From an uncultured Pseudomonadota bacterium (GTDB lineage Bacteria; Bdellovibrionota_B; Oligoflexia; Oligoflexales; CAIYRB01), in contig CAIYRB010000053.1 in NCBI GenBank assembly GCA_903928445.1, positions 1-56,444 of the forward strand: 56,444 bases of DNA, given 5' to 3'. Positions 8,099 to 17,273 of this stretch are shown here, one piece after another (position 1 is the first letter of the stretch; every line of letters begins with the position of its first letter). Under the pieces are notes generated by a model. The model ran no database searches. It had not been told where the DNA came from and saw nothing but the letters and a program-made list of their open reading frames with translations. The position numbers and the translations under genes were made by a program.

Positions 8099-9847
8099 CT
8101 AGAGGCGAAAATCATGCCCCATCAGCATCAGCGAGGTCTCGCCACGGTAAGTGCTACGCGAGACCGAGACGATCAACTGGGCCGTTTTGGCGGTCGTCAA
8201 CTCGGCATGCACCTCGTTGAAGAACATCACCTTCTGCGGCGGTGTCCCCTTACGTCCCGCCTGGATCATGACGCAGGTATGCCTTGGCTCGCCGGACTCC
8301 TTGTCATAAAAAAACCGCGCTGAGGCGACCTCGACATCGAGGCGAAACTTAGGCTCCTCAAAGCCGTGACCAAAGGGCTTTAGTCCGTCCAGCTGCTCGG
8401 TCAATGCTAAGGTCGCGAGCTCCGGGGCAAGCTCGCAGTCAAAGGCGATGCAGCTATCCCAAAGCTCTGGTGTAGATGCGCGCACGTCGGCCGCATGGGC
8501 ATTTAGTGCCGCACGCAACGCCTCCTCATTGGCCGCAGGAAAAGTGAAGCCACCGGCGGCAGCGTGCCCGCCAAACTTGGTAAACAAAGACGCCGCACTG
8601 GTCATTGCCGCCGTGACATCAAACCCCTTGATCGAGCGCGCCGAGCCTTTACAGACGCCGTCTTTGCGTTGAAACAGCCAGACCGGACACCAAAATTCCT
8701 CGGCGATCTTGCTGGCGGCAATCCCGACCACTCCCGGATGCCAATCGCCGCCAAGAAACAACACGGTCGCGCCTGGATACTTGCAGGCCTCGCGGCGCGC
8801 AGCCTCAACGATGTTTTTTTGAATGCGCTTACGCTCTTCGTTGCAGCTATCCATATGGGCGATCAGCGGCTCAGGGTCGTTACCGACAAAAGCCTGAATC
8901 ACCAGGTCGGCATGTTCGAGGCGTCCAACGGCGTTGATCCGCGGCCCTAGGCGAAACCCGACATCTTTTTCGTCGACGCCCTTGAGGGTTTGACAGGCCG
9001 CCATCAATTGCCGGAGGACCGGCCTCTGGCTCTTACTTAGCGCCGCGACACCGAGCTTAGCGAGCCGATGATTGACCCCGTTAAGCGGCACTACATCGCA
9101 GATCGTCGCCATTCCGGTCAAAGCTAGCAGGTCGGTCCAGATCGCCGCCGGAGGGTTCAGCCGCTCGCCGAGTTTACGCAGCAGCACAAAGGTGATGCCG
9201 CACCCACACAACTCTTTGTACATGGCATCTGGATGCATCTTCGGATTGAGGATGATGCAATCAGGCATCTTATCTGGCTGGATGACGTGATGATCGGTGC
9301 AGATAAACTCAACGCCGCGGGCTCGGCAATAGGCGGCCTCGGCATTGGCGGTGATGCCGGTGTCCATCGTGATGATCAGCTCGGCCTTCTCGTCGTCGAT
9401 CAGATGCTCAATGGCCTTAAGATTGAGCCCGTAACCCTCCTTGAAGCGGCACGGTATGTAGTGGACGAAGTTGCGATAGCCCAGTGACTCGAGAAACCAA
9501 ATCCAGGCGACACAGCTCATCGTCCCATCGACGTCGTAGTCCGCATACAGGCCGATACGCTTGCCAAAGCGGATGGCCCCTGCCACTGCATCGACCACTT
9601 GCGCCAGGCCATGATCACCGTAAACCAGTCCAGCGACTTGTTCAAAGCGTCTGTTCTCCATGAGGATTTCCGCCAAAGACGCAAGGTCCTTGGGCGCCTT
9701 GACGGAGAGCGACTGCCAGTTTTTGAACTTACCTGCCAAGGCTGCCTCAGACATCGTGGGGTTGTAAGACCCCAGAGTCTGTCCGAAAAAGGCCGCCTGC
9801 GCCAATTGATTTCGAGGCCGATCCGGCGTGAGAACTAAGTCGCGCAA
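8099..9847 (-). CDS. recJ: Single-stranded-DNA-specific exonuclease RecJ
   Basis: A DHH-family 5'-3' exonuclease acting on single-stranded DNA in RecF-pathway recombination, mismatch repair and base-excision repair. Residues 101-109 read YADYDVDGT (motif I; D103, D105 and D107 as metal-ligand candidates), DTG is at 162-164 and DHH at 185-187. The GGHAAAGGF motif of the DHHA1 domain lies in the C-terminal half, followed by the OB-like tail. Length (582) matches the family (E. coli about 577). The TTG at 9847 gives the longest frame but has no clear ribosome-binding site; ATG at 9754 is an alternative. It is divergent from the Nudix gene. Confidence 0.93.
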   Translation of the reverse strand: MRDLVLTPDRPRNQLAQAAFFGQTLGSYNPTMSEAALAGKFKNWQSLSVKAPKDLASLAEILMENRRFEQVAGLVYGDHGLAQVVDAVAGAIRFGKRIGLYADYDVDGTMSCVAWIWFLESLGYRNFVHYIPCRFKEGYGLNLKAIEHLIDDEKAELIITMDTGITANAEAAYCRARGVEFICTDHHVIQPDKMPDCIILNPKMHPDAMYKELCGCGITFVLLRKLGERLNPPAAIWTDLLALTGMATICDVVPLNGVNHRLAKLGVAALSKSQRPVLRQLMAACQTLKGVDEKDVGFRLGPRINAVGRLEHADLVIQAFVGNDPEPLIAHMDSCNEERKRIQKNIVEAARREACKYPGATVLFLGGDWHPGVVGIAASKIAEEFWCPVWLFQRKDGVCKGSARSIKGFDVTAAMTSAASLFTKFGGHAAAGGFTFPAANEEALRAALNAHAADVRASTPELWDSCIAFDCELAPELATLALTEQLDGLKPFGHGFEEPKFRLDVEVASARFFYDKESGEPRHTCVMIQAGRKGTPPQKVMFFNEVHAELTTAKTAQLIVSVSRSTYRGETSLMLMGHDFRL

Positions 9848-9940
9848 GCTGATCTAGACGACTCGGGCCAAATCGACTATTCGTACCGGTCGGTAAGTGA
9901 TCGCGCAGCCAGAGCGCTGTTGCCGCGAAAAGGGCTAGGG

Positions 9941-10612
9941 ATGCATCGTCGGTCAATCCTCCAGATCATCGATTCCTACCAGAGGGAATGGCAACGGCTT
10001 GCCGTGGCGGCCGGCGCACCTTATTTTGAAGCCGAAGAAGCGCCTGTTTTGGACCGCTTTCGCTCCTTCATCGCGGCCACCCCGGACTGCTGCGAGCGCG
10101 ACTCGCCACTGGGCCACCTCACCGGGTCGGCTCTGGTGATCACCCCGGACCTCAACCAAGTCCTCCTCACCTTGCACCGCAAGCTGGGCAAATGGCTCCA
10201 ACTCGGCGGCCACGCCGACGGCAGCCCGCAGATGCACGAAGTGGCCATGCGCGAGGCCAACGAGGAGTCGGGCCTTGAATCACTGTATTTTTTGCCCTAC
10301 GAGCGGGTCCTATGGGGCCCTCAGACGTCCGGGCCGGGCATAAAGCTGGGGCTACCGATGCCCTTTGACTTTGATGCCCACGCCATCCCAGCCCGGCCCG
10401 GCGAGCCGGCCCATGTGCACTACGACGTACGCTTTTTGATTGTTGCCAACCACCTTGATCCTTTGGTGATTTCCGAGGAGTCGCGCGACCTACGGTGGTT
10501 TGCCGTCGAGGCCGCGCGGCAGGCGAGCCAGGAACGCAGCATGGAGCGGCAGTTTCTCAAACTGGCTTGGCTGAAGCAGCGGTTGACAGAGGGCGACAAA
10601 GCCTTAGGTTAA
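9941..10612 (+). CDS. Nudix hydrolase
   Basis: A protein of 223 residues starting at ATG 9941 behind AAAAGGG; an in-frame TTG at 9920 is less likely. It carries the Nudix box in the form GHADG...REANEESGL. The catalytic RExxEE core is intact, but the first conserved Glu of the signature (eight residues before the Arg) is Pro. The preceding KWLQLGGHADG resembles a Nudix subgroup with the form GGHADG. Nudix enzymes hydrolyse nucleoside diphosphates linked to other moieties; the substrate here cannot be told. An 80-bp gap separates it from the DnaJ-like gene. Confidence 0.85.
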   Translation: MHRRSILQIIDSYQREWQRLAVAAGAPYFEAEEAPVLDRFRSFIAATPDCCERDSPLGHLTGSALVITPDLNQVLLTLHRKLGKWLQLGGHADGSPQMHEVAMREANEESGLESLYFLPYERVLWGPQTSGPGIKLGLPMPFDFDAHAIPARPGEPAHVHYDVRFLIVANHLDPLVISEESRDLRWFAVEAARQASQERSMERQFLKLAWLKQRLTEGDKALG

Positions 10613-10691
10613 TTCCTGATAGCGACAAGCGGACCCAGAGACGAGGGCCGCGTGAGTCGTGCGTCCTCAACCTGCCCATTAGGATGACCCC

Positions 10692-11597
10692 TTGGCTGAT
10701 TATTATAAAACTCTAGGTGTGAGCAAAGGCGCCGGCGCTGACGAAATCAAAAAGGCGTATCGCAAACTCGCGCTGCAGTATCACCCCGACCGCAACAAAG
10801 ACGACAAGGCGGCCGAGGAGAAGTTTAAGCAGATCAGCGAAGCCTATGCCGTCTTGAGCGACGACGACAAGAAAAAGCAATACGACGCCTTTGGCGACTC
10901 GCAGTTCCACAAACAGTATTCGCAGGAAGACATCTTCCGCAGTACCGACTTTGGCTCGGTGTTTCAAGAGTTCGACATGAGCGGCATGGAGGGAATCTTC
11001 GGCCGCATCTTCGGCGGTGGCGGCATGGGTCCCGGTGGACCGCAGGCGGGACGTCCCGGCCAGCGCCGCGCGGTCAAGGGCCAAGACGTCGAGTACCCGC
11101 TGCAGATTGGCTTTGCCGAAGCCTTTGGCGGTGGTGAACGCCAGGTCAGCTTTCAACTCCAAGACGGGACGCGCCGCGACCTCAAGGTGCGCATTCCCAA
11201 AGGCGCTAAAGACGGTAGCCGACTTCGCATCAGTGGGATGGGTGCGCCGTCGCCTTATGGTGGGCCAGCTGGGGATTTAAGCGTTATCCTTGAGGTCGTG
11301 CCGCATCCGTATTTTGTTCGGGACGGGGACGACCTCCTGACGACGGTGCCGCTCAAGATCTCCGAGGCTTTGCTTGGTGTCTCGCGCGAGGTCGAGACCA
11401 TGGACGGTTTCAAGAAGGTTAAAATTCCGGCGGGCGTGAAACCTGGGACGAAGGTTCGGCTAAAGGGTCTTGGCTTTCCCGTCATGGGACGTGAGGCGCG
11501 CGGCGATCTGTATGTGGTCGTGGAGCTGAGTCTGCCGACGCAGTTGACGCCGTCACAGAAGACGGCGGTGTCGGCGTTGCAGGAAGTGGATCTGTAG
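10692..11597 (+). CDS. cbpA: DnaJ-class co-chaperone of the CbpA type
   Basis: An Hsp40 co-chaperone of 301 residues expected to stimulate DnaK ATPase and deliver unfolded clients. The J-domain is at residues 2-68, with the HPD motif in [10 protein letters not shown] Gly/Phe-rich linker (FGRIFGGGG) follows, then two C-terminal beta domains. The Cys-rich zinc fingers of DnaJ are absent, so it is a type II protein like CbpA rather than DnaJ itself. The start is TTG at 10692 with AGGA seven bases upstream. No dnaK or grpE is nearby. Confidence 0.88.
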   Translation: MADYYKTLGVSKGAGADEIKKAYRKLALQYHPDRNKDDKAAEEKFKQISEAYAVLSDDDKKKQYDAFGDSQFHKQYSQEDIFRSTDFGSVFQEFDMSGMEGIFGRIFGGGGMGPGGPQAGRPGQRRAVKGQDVEYPLQIGFAEAFGGGERQVSFQLQDGTRRDLKVRIPKGAKDGSRLRISGMGAPSPYGGPAGDLSVILEVVPHPYFVRDGDDLLTTVPLKISEALLGVSREVETMDGFKKVKIPAGVKPGTKVRLKGLGFPVMGREARGDLYVVVELSLPTQLTPSQKTAVSALQEVDL

Positions 11598-12041
11598 GAG
11601 CTGCGGCTTGGGGGACAGGACTCAGTCCCTGAATCGCTGACAGCTTGTTAGGTCTTACGCCTCCAACCTCGCCCGACTTCTTGCGCTTCGCAGCCCAGCT
11701 GACCAAACACATCTTCTTGGATTAAAGGCCGCAGTGGATTAATCCAAGGATTGTAGACTAGGTCTGCTCATGGACCAAGGCATCATGGTAAGTGACATTT
11801 GGATTTAGGACTCCACACCTCGCCCGATCTCGTTCGCTTTGCTGTGCAGCTGACCGATCACATCTTCTTGGATTGAGTGCCGTAATGGATTGACACAAGG
11901 TTTTCGACTGTAGATCATGACGAGGCCAAAACGGCGCACTTCCACCCAGAAAAAAAATCGCCTAAATTAGTCCAAGTAGTTTTTATGATGCGTCCTTTTG
12001 ACGCAGACCACAAAACCTACTGAACTACCTTTGAGGCGACA
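11598..12041. other. Gene-free gap containing two diverged direct repeats
   Basis: No convincing gene lies in these 444 bases. Two segments of about 95-100 bases (11661-11755 and 11811-11912) are clearly related, at roughly three quarters identity by eye. Around 11950-12041 the sequence becomes AT-rich, which would suit a promoter for the heme lipoprotein gene, but I cannot name -35 and -10 boxes. Confidence 0.6.
11661..11912. repeat. Pair of imperfect direct repeats, period about 150 bp
   Basis: Copy 1 (11661-11755) and copy 2 (11811-11912) share CTCGCCCGA near the left end, AGCTGACC in the middle and then CACATCTTCTTGGATT. Read on the minus strand, both copies keep the same frame open over the shared part and encode a similar peptide (IQEDVxGQL, then GRG). 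This could be a decayed duplicated gene fragment or a repeat family; no mobile-element ends are visible. Confidence 0.6.
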
Positions 12042-13448
12042 ATGGGGCACTTGAGGTCACAGGTTGGGCGTCTAAGTGGCAAACTATTAGCAATCCGTGT
12101 GTGGCTGATCACAAGGAAAAGCAGTGGACTAATACTTGCTAGTCTAGCTTTGATGAGCAGCTGCGCGAAGGGCTCGCTACCGCTTAAGCGAACGGTCGTG
12201 CGACCCGAGCAAATCGAACAACCGCAAAAAGACCAAGGCACCGCTGATATCAAACAACAGTCCTGCAGCCTGCAAAGCCACACGGATTGGCAGCATTTTC
12301 TTGAAGCCTACGCCCACGATGACCGCTGGGGGAAAACCTGCGAGCAAGACTGCGACACCCAGTACGTTCAATTCGTACAACAGCGCATCCAGAGCACGTT
12401 CACAGCATGCGCCGACGTGCTCCACGCCGACCCCATCCTTACCAGTTGCACAGCGAATTTTCGCAGCTTTGTCTCCAGTTGGCTGCAGCTTCACGCCGCA
12501 AACAGTTACGGATTTAGCCTGAGCAACGACCAGTACCACCAGAGTCAAGAGGCGACAGATAAACCCCTAGGCATGATGACCGTTCCGCCCGAACTCATCA
12601 CCGCCCTCCCTGAACGCAGTCAGGTTGAGCATGTAGCCAGAAAGCAAGGCTGGAAATACCTCACCCACGTCTCGGCGATTCGCGGCACCCGCACCATGAT
12701 TTATATCCCCGACTCCTCCAGTCAATTCGACCGTTGGCTGCTTATCAACTATGATCACGACCCCAACCGAGTCGACACACATTCCGACATCGCTTTTCTT
12801 GCCGTGCAAAAGCAAAGCCGCAGTGGCCAAAAACTGTCGCGATTCCCGCTCCGGTTTCGCGACTACCACGTATCGCAGAGTAGCGCAGGCTACCAGCTCA
12901 GTTTGAGCAAGGACTTCTCAGGGAAATGCTTCGCCTGCCATCCCAGCGGGGTGCGTCCACTGATCGATATCATCACCCCACAGACCAGCGCAAAGCCAGT
13001 GTCTGGCGAGAGTGACTTTGCAATGGATGATGCAGCGCCTGCTCCAGACGGCTTTGCTCGGCGACGCTTAAATGAGTTCAACTCCATCCTGGCCTCTTAT
13101 GGTCTGCCTGATTGGGAGGGTATGGTCGCGCCAGAGACTTTAGGACCAGCGCTGGGCGGCGCGCAAGGCTGCACTAACTGCCACGATGGCAAGCGCCGCG
13201 GTGCCCTATCGATCGTCACGAGCTGGCCGCACATCGAGCAAAAGATCGCCGGTGAACTCAGTATGCCGCCGCAGCGACGACTGACGCGGCTCGTAGAAAA
13301 GAGGCTGATGCACCCCGACGATTTTTCTGCGGAGGATGCGGCGACCCTGGCTGCAGGCATCGAGCTGCAGACGCAGACACAGCGGGCCTTTGCCGCGGAG
13401 CGCCTGCCAGCATTAGCCGCCTGGCTGACCGAACACCGCTGCGACTAG
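12042..13448 (+). CDS. Exported di-heme c-type cytochrome-like lipoprotein
   Basis: A protein of 468 residues with a long basic n-region, a hydrophobic segment (LILASLALM) and a Cys at SSC, probably a lipoprotein. Two CxxCH heme motifs are present: CFACH near residue 296 and CTNCH near residue 377. SMPPQ follows the second, and its Met is a possible axial ligand. The first 270 residues hold several Cys residues and no domain I recognise. The start is ATG with GAGG upstream. The next gene on the strand encodes a Rieske protein, so the two may form a periplasmic electron-transfer pair, but 184 bp separate them and co-transcription is not shown. Confidence 0.78.
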   Translation: MGHLRSQVGRLSGKLLAIRVWLITRKSSGLILASLALMSSCAKGSLPLKRTVVRPEQIEQPQKDQGTADIKQQSCSLQSHTDWQHFLEAYAHDDRWGKTCEQDCDTQYVQFVQQRIQSTFTACADVLHADPILTSCTANFRSFVSSWLQLHAANSYGFSLSNDQYHQSQEATDKPLGMMTVPPELITALPERSQVEHVARKQGWKYLTHVSAIRGTRTMIYIPDSSSQFDRWLLINYDHDPNRVDTHSDIAFLAVQKQSRSGQKLSRFPLRFRDYHVSQSSAGYQLSLSKDFSGKCFACHPSGVRPLIDIITPQTSAKPVSGESDFAMDDAAPAPDGFARRRLNEFNSILASYGLPDWEGMVAPETLGPALGGAQGCTNCHDGKRRGALSIVTSWPHIEQKIAGELSMPPQRRLTRLVEKRLMHPDDFSAEDAATLAAGIELQTQTQRAFAAERLPALAAWLTEHRCD

Positions 13449-13632
13449 ACGAACCTCCGACGAAATAGTTTTTATTTTCCTTCCAATACAATAGAACGCT
13501 CGCAATCAAACACCGATGATTATTAGTATTAATAAAACTAAAGATTTTCAAAAAAATGCCGATAAGTAGCAGGTCATCGACGTTGGCTACGCTAGCCCAA
13601 CGCCTTCTTTCACCTCAAAGCAGACGTGTCCC

Positions 13633-14103
13633 ATGAACCACAAGAAGCCATGTGAAGGTTGTTTATCTAGACGCCAAGCCCTCAGCACCGGCGCTCAGCT
13701 CGGCCTCGGCGTTGCGGCTGTTGCCGCGATATCTGCCTGCGGTGGCGATAGCAAAAAAAATGGCAATCCCGGATCGACGGTTCCAACCGCAAGCGGCCTG
13801 GCGACACTCGACTTTGCAACCTATCCCAATTTGCAAACCACTGGAGGCTCATACCGACTAAACATCAACGGCAACCCGGTATCCGTCACCAGAATGTCCG
13901 ATACTTCCGTCGTTGCGGTGGTCGCCGTTTGCACGCATCAGGGTGCCACGCTTGGAGACGTCTCCGGCGGCAGCATGAGCTGTCCGCGCCATGGGGCGAC
14001 GTTCAGTGCCGATGGTACCGCCACGGGCGGCCCTACTGGAGGTAATCTGACTCAGTATCCGGCAACTCTAGGCACGACCGGAGTCACCATTAAGGTGGCA
14101 TAG
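13633..14103 (+). CDS. Tat-exported Rieske [2Fe-2S] lipoprotein
   Basis: A protein of 156 residues. A twin-arginine signal (SRRQALS, from residue 12) leads through a hydrophobic core to a lipobox ISAC with C36, so export folded by Tat and then lipidation is likely. The Rieske ligands are C100 and H102 (CTH) and C117 and H120 (CPRH), with spacing typical of the family. It is shorter than the Rieske subunit of a bc1 complex and no cytochrome b gene is nearby, so it is probably a free-standing electron carrier. A CEGC motif (7-10) lies just before the twin arginines, like the CAIC in the DUF1501 protein of this window. Confidence 0.88.
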   Translation: MNHKKPCEGCLSRRQALSTGAQLGLGVAAVAAISACGGDSKKNGNPGSTVPTASGLATLDFATYPNLQTTGGSYRLNINGNPVSVTRMSDTSVVAVVAVCTHQGATLGDVSGGSMSCPRHGATFSADGTATGGPTGGNLTQYPATLGTTGVTIKVA

Positions 14104-14258
14104 GCTCTCGACGACATGAGGTACACAGGGATTCGCAGAGGCCTAAATCACTGGTAAAATTAGCTTATCTGGCAATCTCCCAATAAGCCTCATTGAAGCA
14201 CGCCAGGAAATAACCCTACCCGTAGCCTCATATCGCAGCACCAACGAGCCGATAACAT

Positions 14259-14681
14259 ATGACAACCTTTGTTTTGAAGAGTCACCCTATGGGAGCCTCG
14301 GCGTCCGGCAGTCGCATCGAACTCATCGTTAACATCAGCGATTTTTTCAAGCGCGTCGGGTTGATTTGTGATTATCAAGAATTTGACTGGCTCGGCCTTG
14401 AGCGAGGTATAAGTCTGACGTCCTTCCCTCCACACCTTGTTGGGCAGTTACTTGATCTTTGTGAACAAGATCCTACCTACCATCTCGTAAGTGGCACTGC
14501 TCCAGGTCGCTTGGTCAACAAATATGTTCCCAATGCCCTTTCATACCAACTGGCCACAGGCGACAAGAATCCCAATTTGGTGCTAAACGCATTTGTTGAC
14601 CCAAAACGCGCCCTAGTCGATGAAGAAATAATCTGCTCGGCCCTTGCCATATTGAACCATGTCGATACTAGTGACCAATGA
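14259..14681 (+). CDS. Small protein of unknown function
   Basis: An open frame of 140 codons with ordinary amino-acid composition and no signal peptide. ATG 14289 is an alternative start with a purine-rich stretch before it. I recognise no family. Its last 69 bases overlap the end of a gene on the opposite strand (14613-14954). The surroundings are AT-richer than the rest of the window. It may be a recently acquired or fast-evolving gene. Confidence 0.45.
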   Translation: MTTFVLKSHPMGASASGSRIELIVNISDFFKRVGLICDYQEFDWLGLERGISLTSFPPHLVGQLLDLCEQDPTYHLVSGTAPGRLVNKYVPNALSYQLATGDKNPNLVLNAFVDPKRALVDEEIICSALAILNHVDTSDQ

Positions 14682-14954
14682 CAGCACACGCATTTCTGAT
14701 TCGAGCTCGCGGCGAGTAAGGCGTTGAGAATGGCACTGTTCGTGAAGTGCCATGCGACGGAAGTCATCGCTGTCCTCACCGGCCCTGCGCCGAGCCCGTA
14801 TAAGCAAGTACTGAAACAAGGCCATGGCGTCAAACGAATCTGATGGACTAAAGTCATTGACGAGACTTGCTACCAACGCTGGATCTCCGCTGGAATAGGT
14901 GGAGATATCCTTGCCGCTTCGTGTCTTACCGAATCTCTGAGATGGAATCTTCAC
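14613..14954 (-). CDS. Small protein of unknown function, overlapping its neighbour tail to tail
   Basis: I start this 113-residue protein at GTG 14954, which has AGGAG nine bases upstream. The product is soluble, with an Arg-rich helix-like region (IRARRRAG) and a C-terminal DYFFID. No family recognised. The last 69 bases overlap the opposite-strand gene at 14259-14681. The good ribosome-binding site makes this the better supported of the two. Confidence 0.5.
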   Translation of the reverse strand: MKIPSQRFGKTRSGKDISTYSSGDPALVASLVNDFSPSDSFDAMALFQYLLIRARRRAGEDSDDFRRMALHEQCHSQRLTRRELESEMRVLSLVTSIDMVQYGKGRADYFFID

Positions 14955-15094
14955 GTGCGTCTCCTGTCCGCATCGGTTCTGATTCACTCAGTATACTTTT
15001 CAAAGGCAGGACACCACGGACCAGCCGAGCCTTGCCGCACATGTCGGCACTGGACTTTCTTAGAAAAGAGATGGCCACCAAGGCCACCGCTACG

Positions 15095-16747
15095 CTAATA
15101 CAGATCGACCGCCGCCGGCGCATACTGCGTCAACGTCTTTAGCAAAGCGATCCGGTCAACCGGCTTGCCGATATGATCCGTGAATCCCTTATCTAAACAC
15201 AGCTGCCGCTCCTCTCTCAGCGCATGCGCAGTCAGAGCGATCACCGGTGTCTTATATCCCTGCTGGCGCAGTCGTTCATTGGCCTTATAGCCGTCCATCA
15301 CCGGCATTTGCAGGTCCATCAGCACCATGTCGTAGCTGCATTCGCCGATTCTATTCAAGGCCTCTTGCCCATTCTCAGCCATGTCTACCGCAGCTCCCGC
15401 ACCGAGCAAGATGCGATTGAGCAGCAAGCGATTGTCGGCGGAATCATCCACCACCAAGATCCTAACCCCAGGCAGGCATCCCTGCAGCGGCGACTTTTTG
15501 GCTGGATTTTGAAGCCGCCGCTGGTCCTCCGCCTTGCTAAGTTCCGCCGAACCAGCCGGCGCCTCAACCAGAGCGATGGACACGACAAAAGTGCTGCCAT
15601 GACCTGGCCGACTGGCGACTAGCTTCACATCGCCTCCCAGCAGTCGTGCCATGCGTCGCGATAGCGCAAGCCCTAGCCCTGTGCCACCAAATTTTCTCGT
15701 CGTCGTCACGTCGGCCTGGGTAAACGCGGCAAAAAGCTTTTCTGACTGCTGCGGAGACACACCGCAACCGGTGTCAGTGACGGTAAAGGCCAGTTGCGCG
15801 CTGCTTTGTCCGGGCAAAACGACCGAATGAATCCGCACATCGACCTCGCCTCGCGACGTAAACTTCACGGCATTGCCGACGATATTGAGCAAAATCTGCC
15901 GCAGCCTCAGTGCATCCGTAACAATCAGCGCCGGAATCGACTCGTCCAAGTGCATCGACAGCTTGACGCCCTTGTCCTCGGCTTGGATCTTAAGAAAGCA
16001 GGTGACGTCCTGTAAGACCTGACTGACTGAGACCGGTTGTAGATCGATCTCGATCTTTCCTGCCTCAATCTTCGACAGATCCAAAATATCATTGATGATG
16101 CTAGCCAGCAGGTGACCATTGCGTTTGATGGCGTCCAAATAGAACGTTCGATCAGCCGCGGACGGCTCAGAATGTTGCAACAGATCGGCAAAGCCGATCA
16201 CCGCACCCAAGGGGGTACGGATCTCGTGACTCATATTGGCGATAAAATGACTCTTAGCCTGACTGGCGTCGGCGGCCAACTCCCTGGCCGCATCCGCCTC
16301 CGCCTTGGCTCGCTCGGCACCGGCCTTAGCCTGAATAAGCTCTGCGGCGGATCTGCTTAGCTGATCGGCCTTTTGCATCAGGTTGCTCGTAAGTCCGCTG
16401 ATAAGGAAGCATTCAACCAGCACCAAGAGGGACTCAAGTCCATCGGATAGATTCCAGCTTTGAAAAAAGAACTGACCGACCGGCGCAATAAAATAGAAAT
16501 CGCAGACCGCTGTCGCCAAGACGCTGACAAGGAGGCCGGGCCCGAGACCGGCTAGCCGCGTCACGAGCAACACGGTGGCATAGACGAGAATAAATGGACT
16601 ACGGTTTTCGCCCACCGCCAGGTAAATACCGCGCATGGCCACAAACATCAGCCAAACCGCAGGGAATGGGAGCAGATACCTTATAAAGGGCGAAGCAGAG
16701 ACCATTCGTTCGATGTGCCCCACGAGGGACATCTGGACCTTGCGCAT
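15095..16747 (-). CDS. Hybrid sensor histidine kinase with DUF4118-like membrane domain and receiver
   Basis: About 550 residues from ATG 16747 (GGAGTGG upstream); a TTG at 16765 is possible. The N-terminus has several membrane helices resembling the KdpD-type DUF4118 domain (to about residue 125), then a coiled linker and a HisKA domain with HEIRTPL (phospho-acceptor H174). The HATPase domain follows (N-box NIVGNAVKF, DTGCG, GGTGLGL). A receiver domain carries the D478 acceptor in LMDLQMP and K528. Phosphate should pass from H174 to D478. No separate phosphotransfer protein or output regulator is adjacent, so downstream partners lie elsewhere. Confidence 0.9.
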   Translation of the reverse strand: MRKVQMSLVGHIERMVSASPFIRYLLPFPAVWLMFVAMRGIYLAVGENRSPFILVYATVLLVTRLAGLGPGLLVSVLATAVCDFYFIAPVGQFFFQSWNLSDGLESLLVLVECFLISGLTSNLMQKADQLSRSAAELIQAKAGAERAKAEADAARELAADASQAKSHFIANMSHEIRTPLGAVIGFADLLQHSEPSAADRTFYLDAIKRNGHLLASIINDILDLSKIEAGKIEIDLQPVSVSQVLQDVTCFLKIQAEDKGVKLSMHLDESIPALIVTDALRLRQILLNIVGNAVKFTSRGEVDVRIHSVVLPGQSSAQLAFTVTDTGCGVSPQQSEKLFAAFTQADVTTTRKFGGTGLGLALSRRMARLLGGDVKLVASRPGHGSTFVVSIALVEAPAGSAELSKAEDQRRLQNPAKKSPLQGCLPGVRILVVDDSADNRLLLNRILLGAGAAVDMAENGQEALNRIGECSYDMVLMDLQMPVMDGYKANERLRQQGYKTPVIALTAHALREERQLCLDKGFTDHIGKPVDRIALLKTLTQYAPAAVDLY

Positions 16748-17273
16748 CAGGCCACTCCAAACCAAGCTGAACTTCGAGCATATAACGTTTAATCGTTCAG
16801 ACTCTATCTACCTCAAAATGAAATGTCACGGCACTTTAATAGCCATGCGCCGTGACAGCCTATCTCAGTTGCTTTCGGGCCCTAAACTCAAGGCTGCACC
16901 GACGCTGATCACCGATTGATGTCACGGTTGACTGGCGCTTTTTGCATGGTCTGTGGTGCTTTCATGATGAGCTCCGAGAGCGTTTATTTGGGAGTCCAAC
17001 GAAGCCGCTGTGCTCTGCTTCAGACATCCGCGTATCGGCATTTTTATGAAAACCATAATTTTACACTAAATGCTGTAATTTCAGATAGTTAGTAGATTAG
17101 AAATCTGGATTTTGGTGTGAATTTTGATACGGTGCGCAAGCGGGTCTTGATGACGGCCTCGACACGGCAAACGGCCGCTGGAAGGTTGACTTTCACGCCC
17201 CAACTCGTTACGACACACAGACCCCCCAATCCGATATACAAGTTCGTATTCCACAGGAACCGAAGGAGAATTA
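16748..17273. other. Intergenic region without a recognisable gene
   Basis: This 526-bp gap separates the divergent hybrid kinase and pectinacetylesterase-like genes. The stretch around 17041-17110 is AT-rich and is the likely promoter zone for the plus-strand gene, but no convincing hexamer pair is seen. A clear ribosome-binding site (GAAGGAG) precedes the ATG at 17274. Short frames in the gap have no supporting signals. Confidence 0.5.

Noticed and set aside
11482..11712. Minus-strand frame running from the direct-repeat region into cbpA
   Set aside because: It overlaps the conserved end of cbpA and uses a different frame from the one preserved in the repeats.
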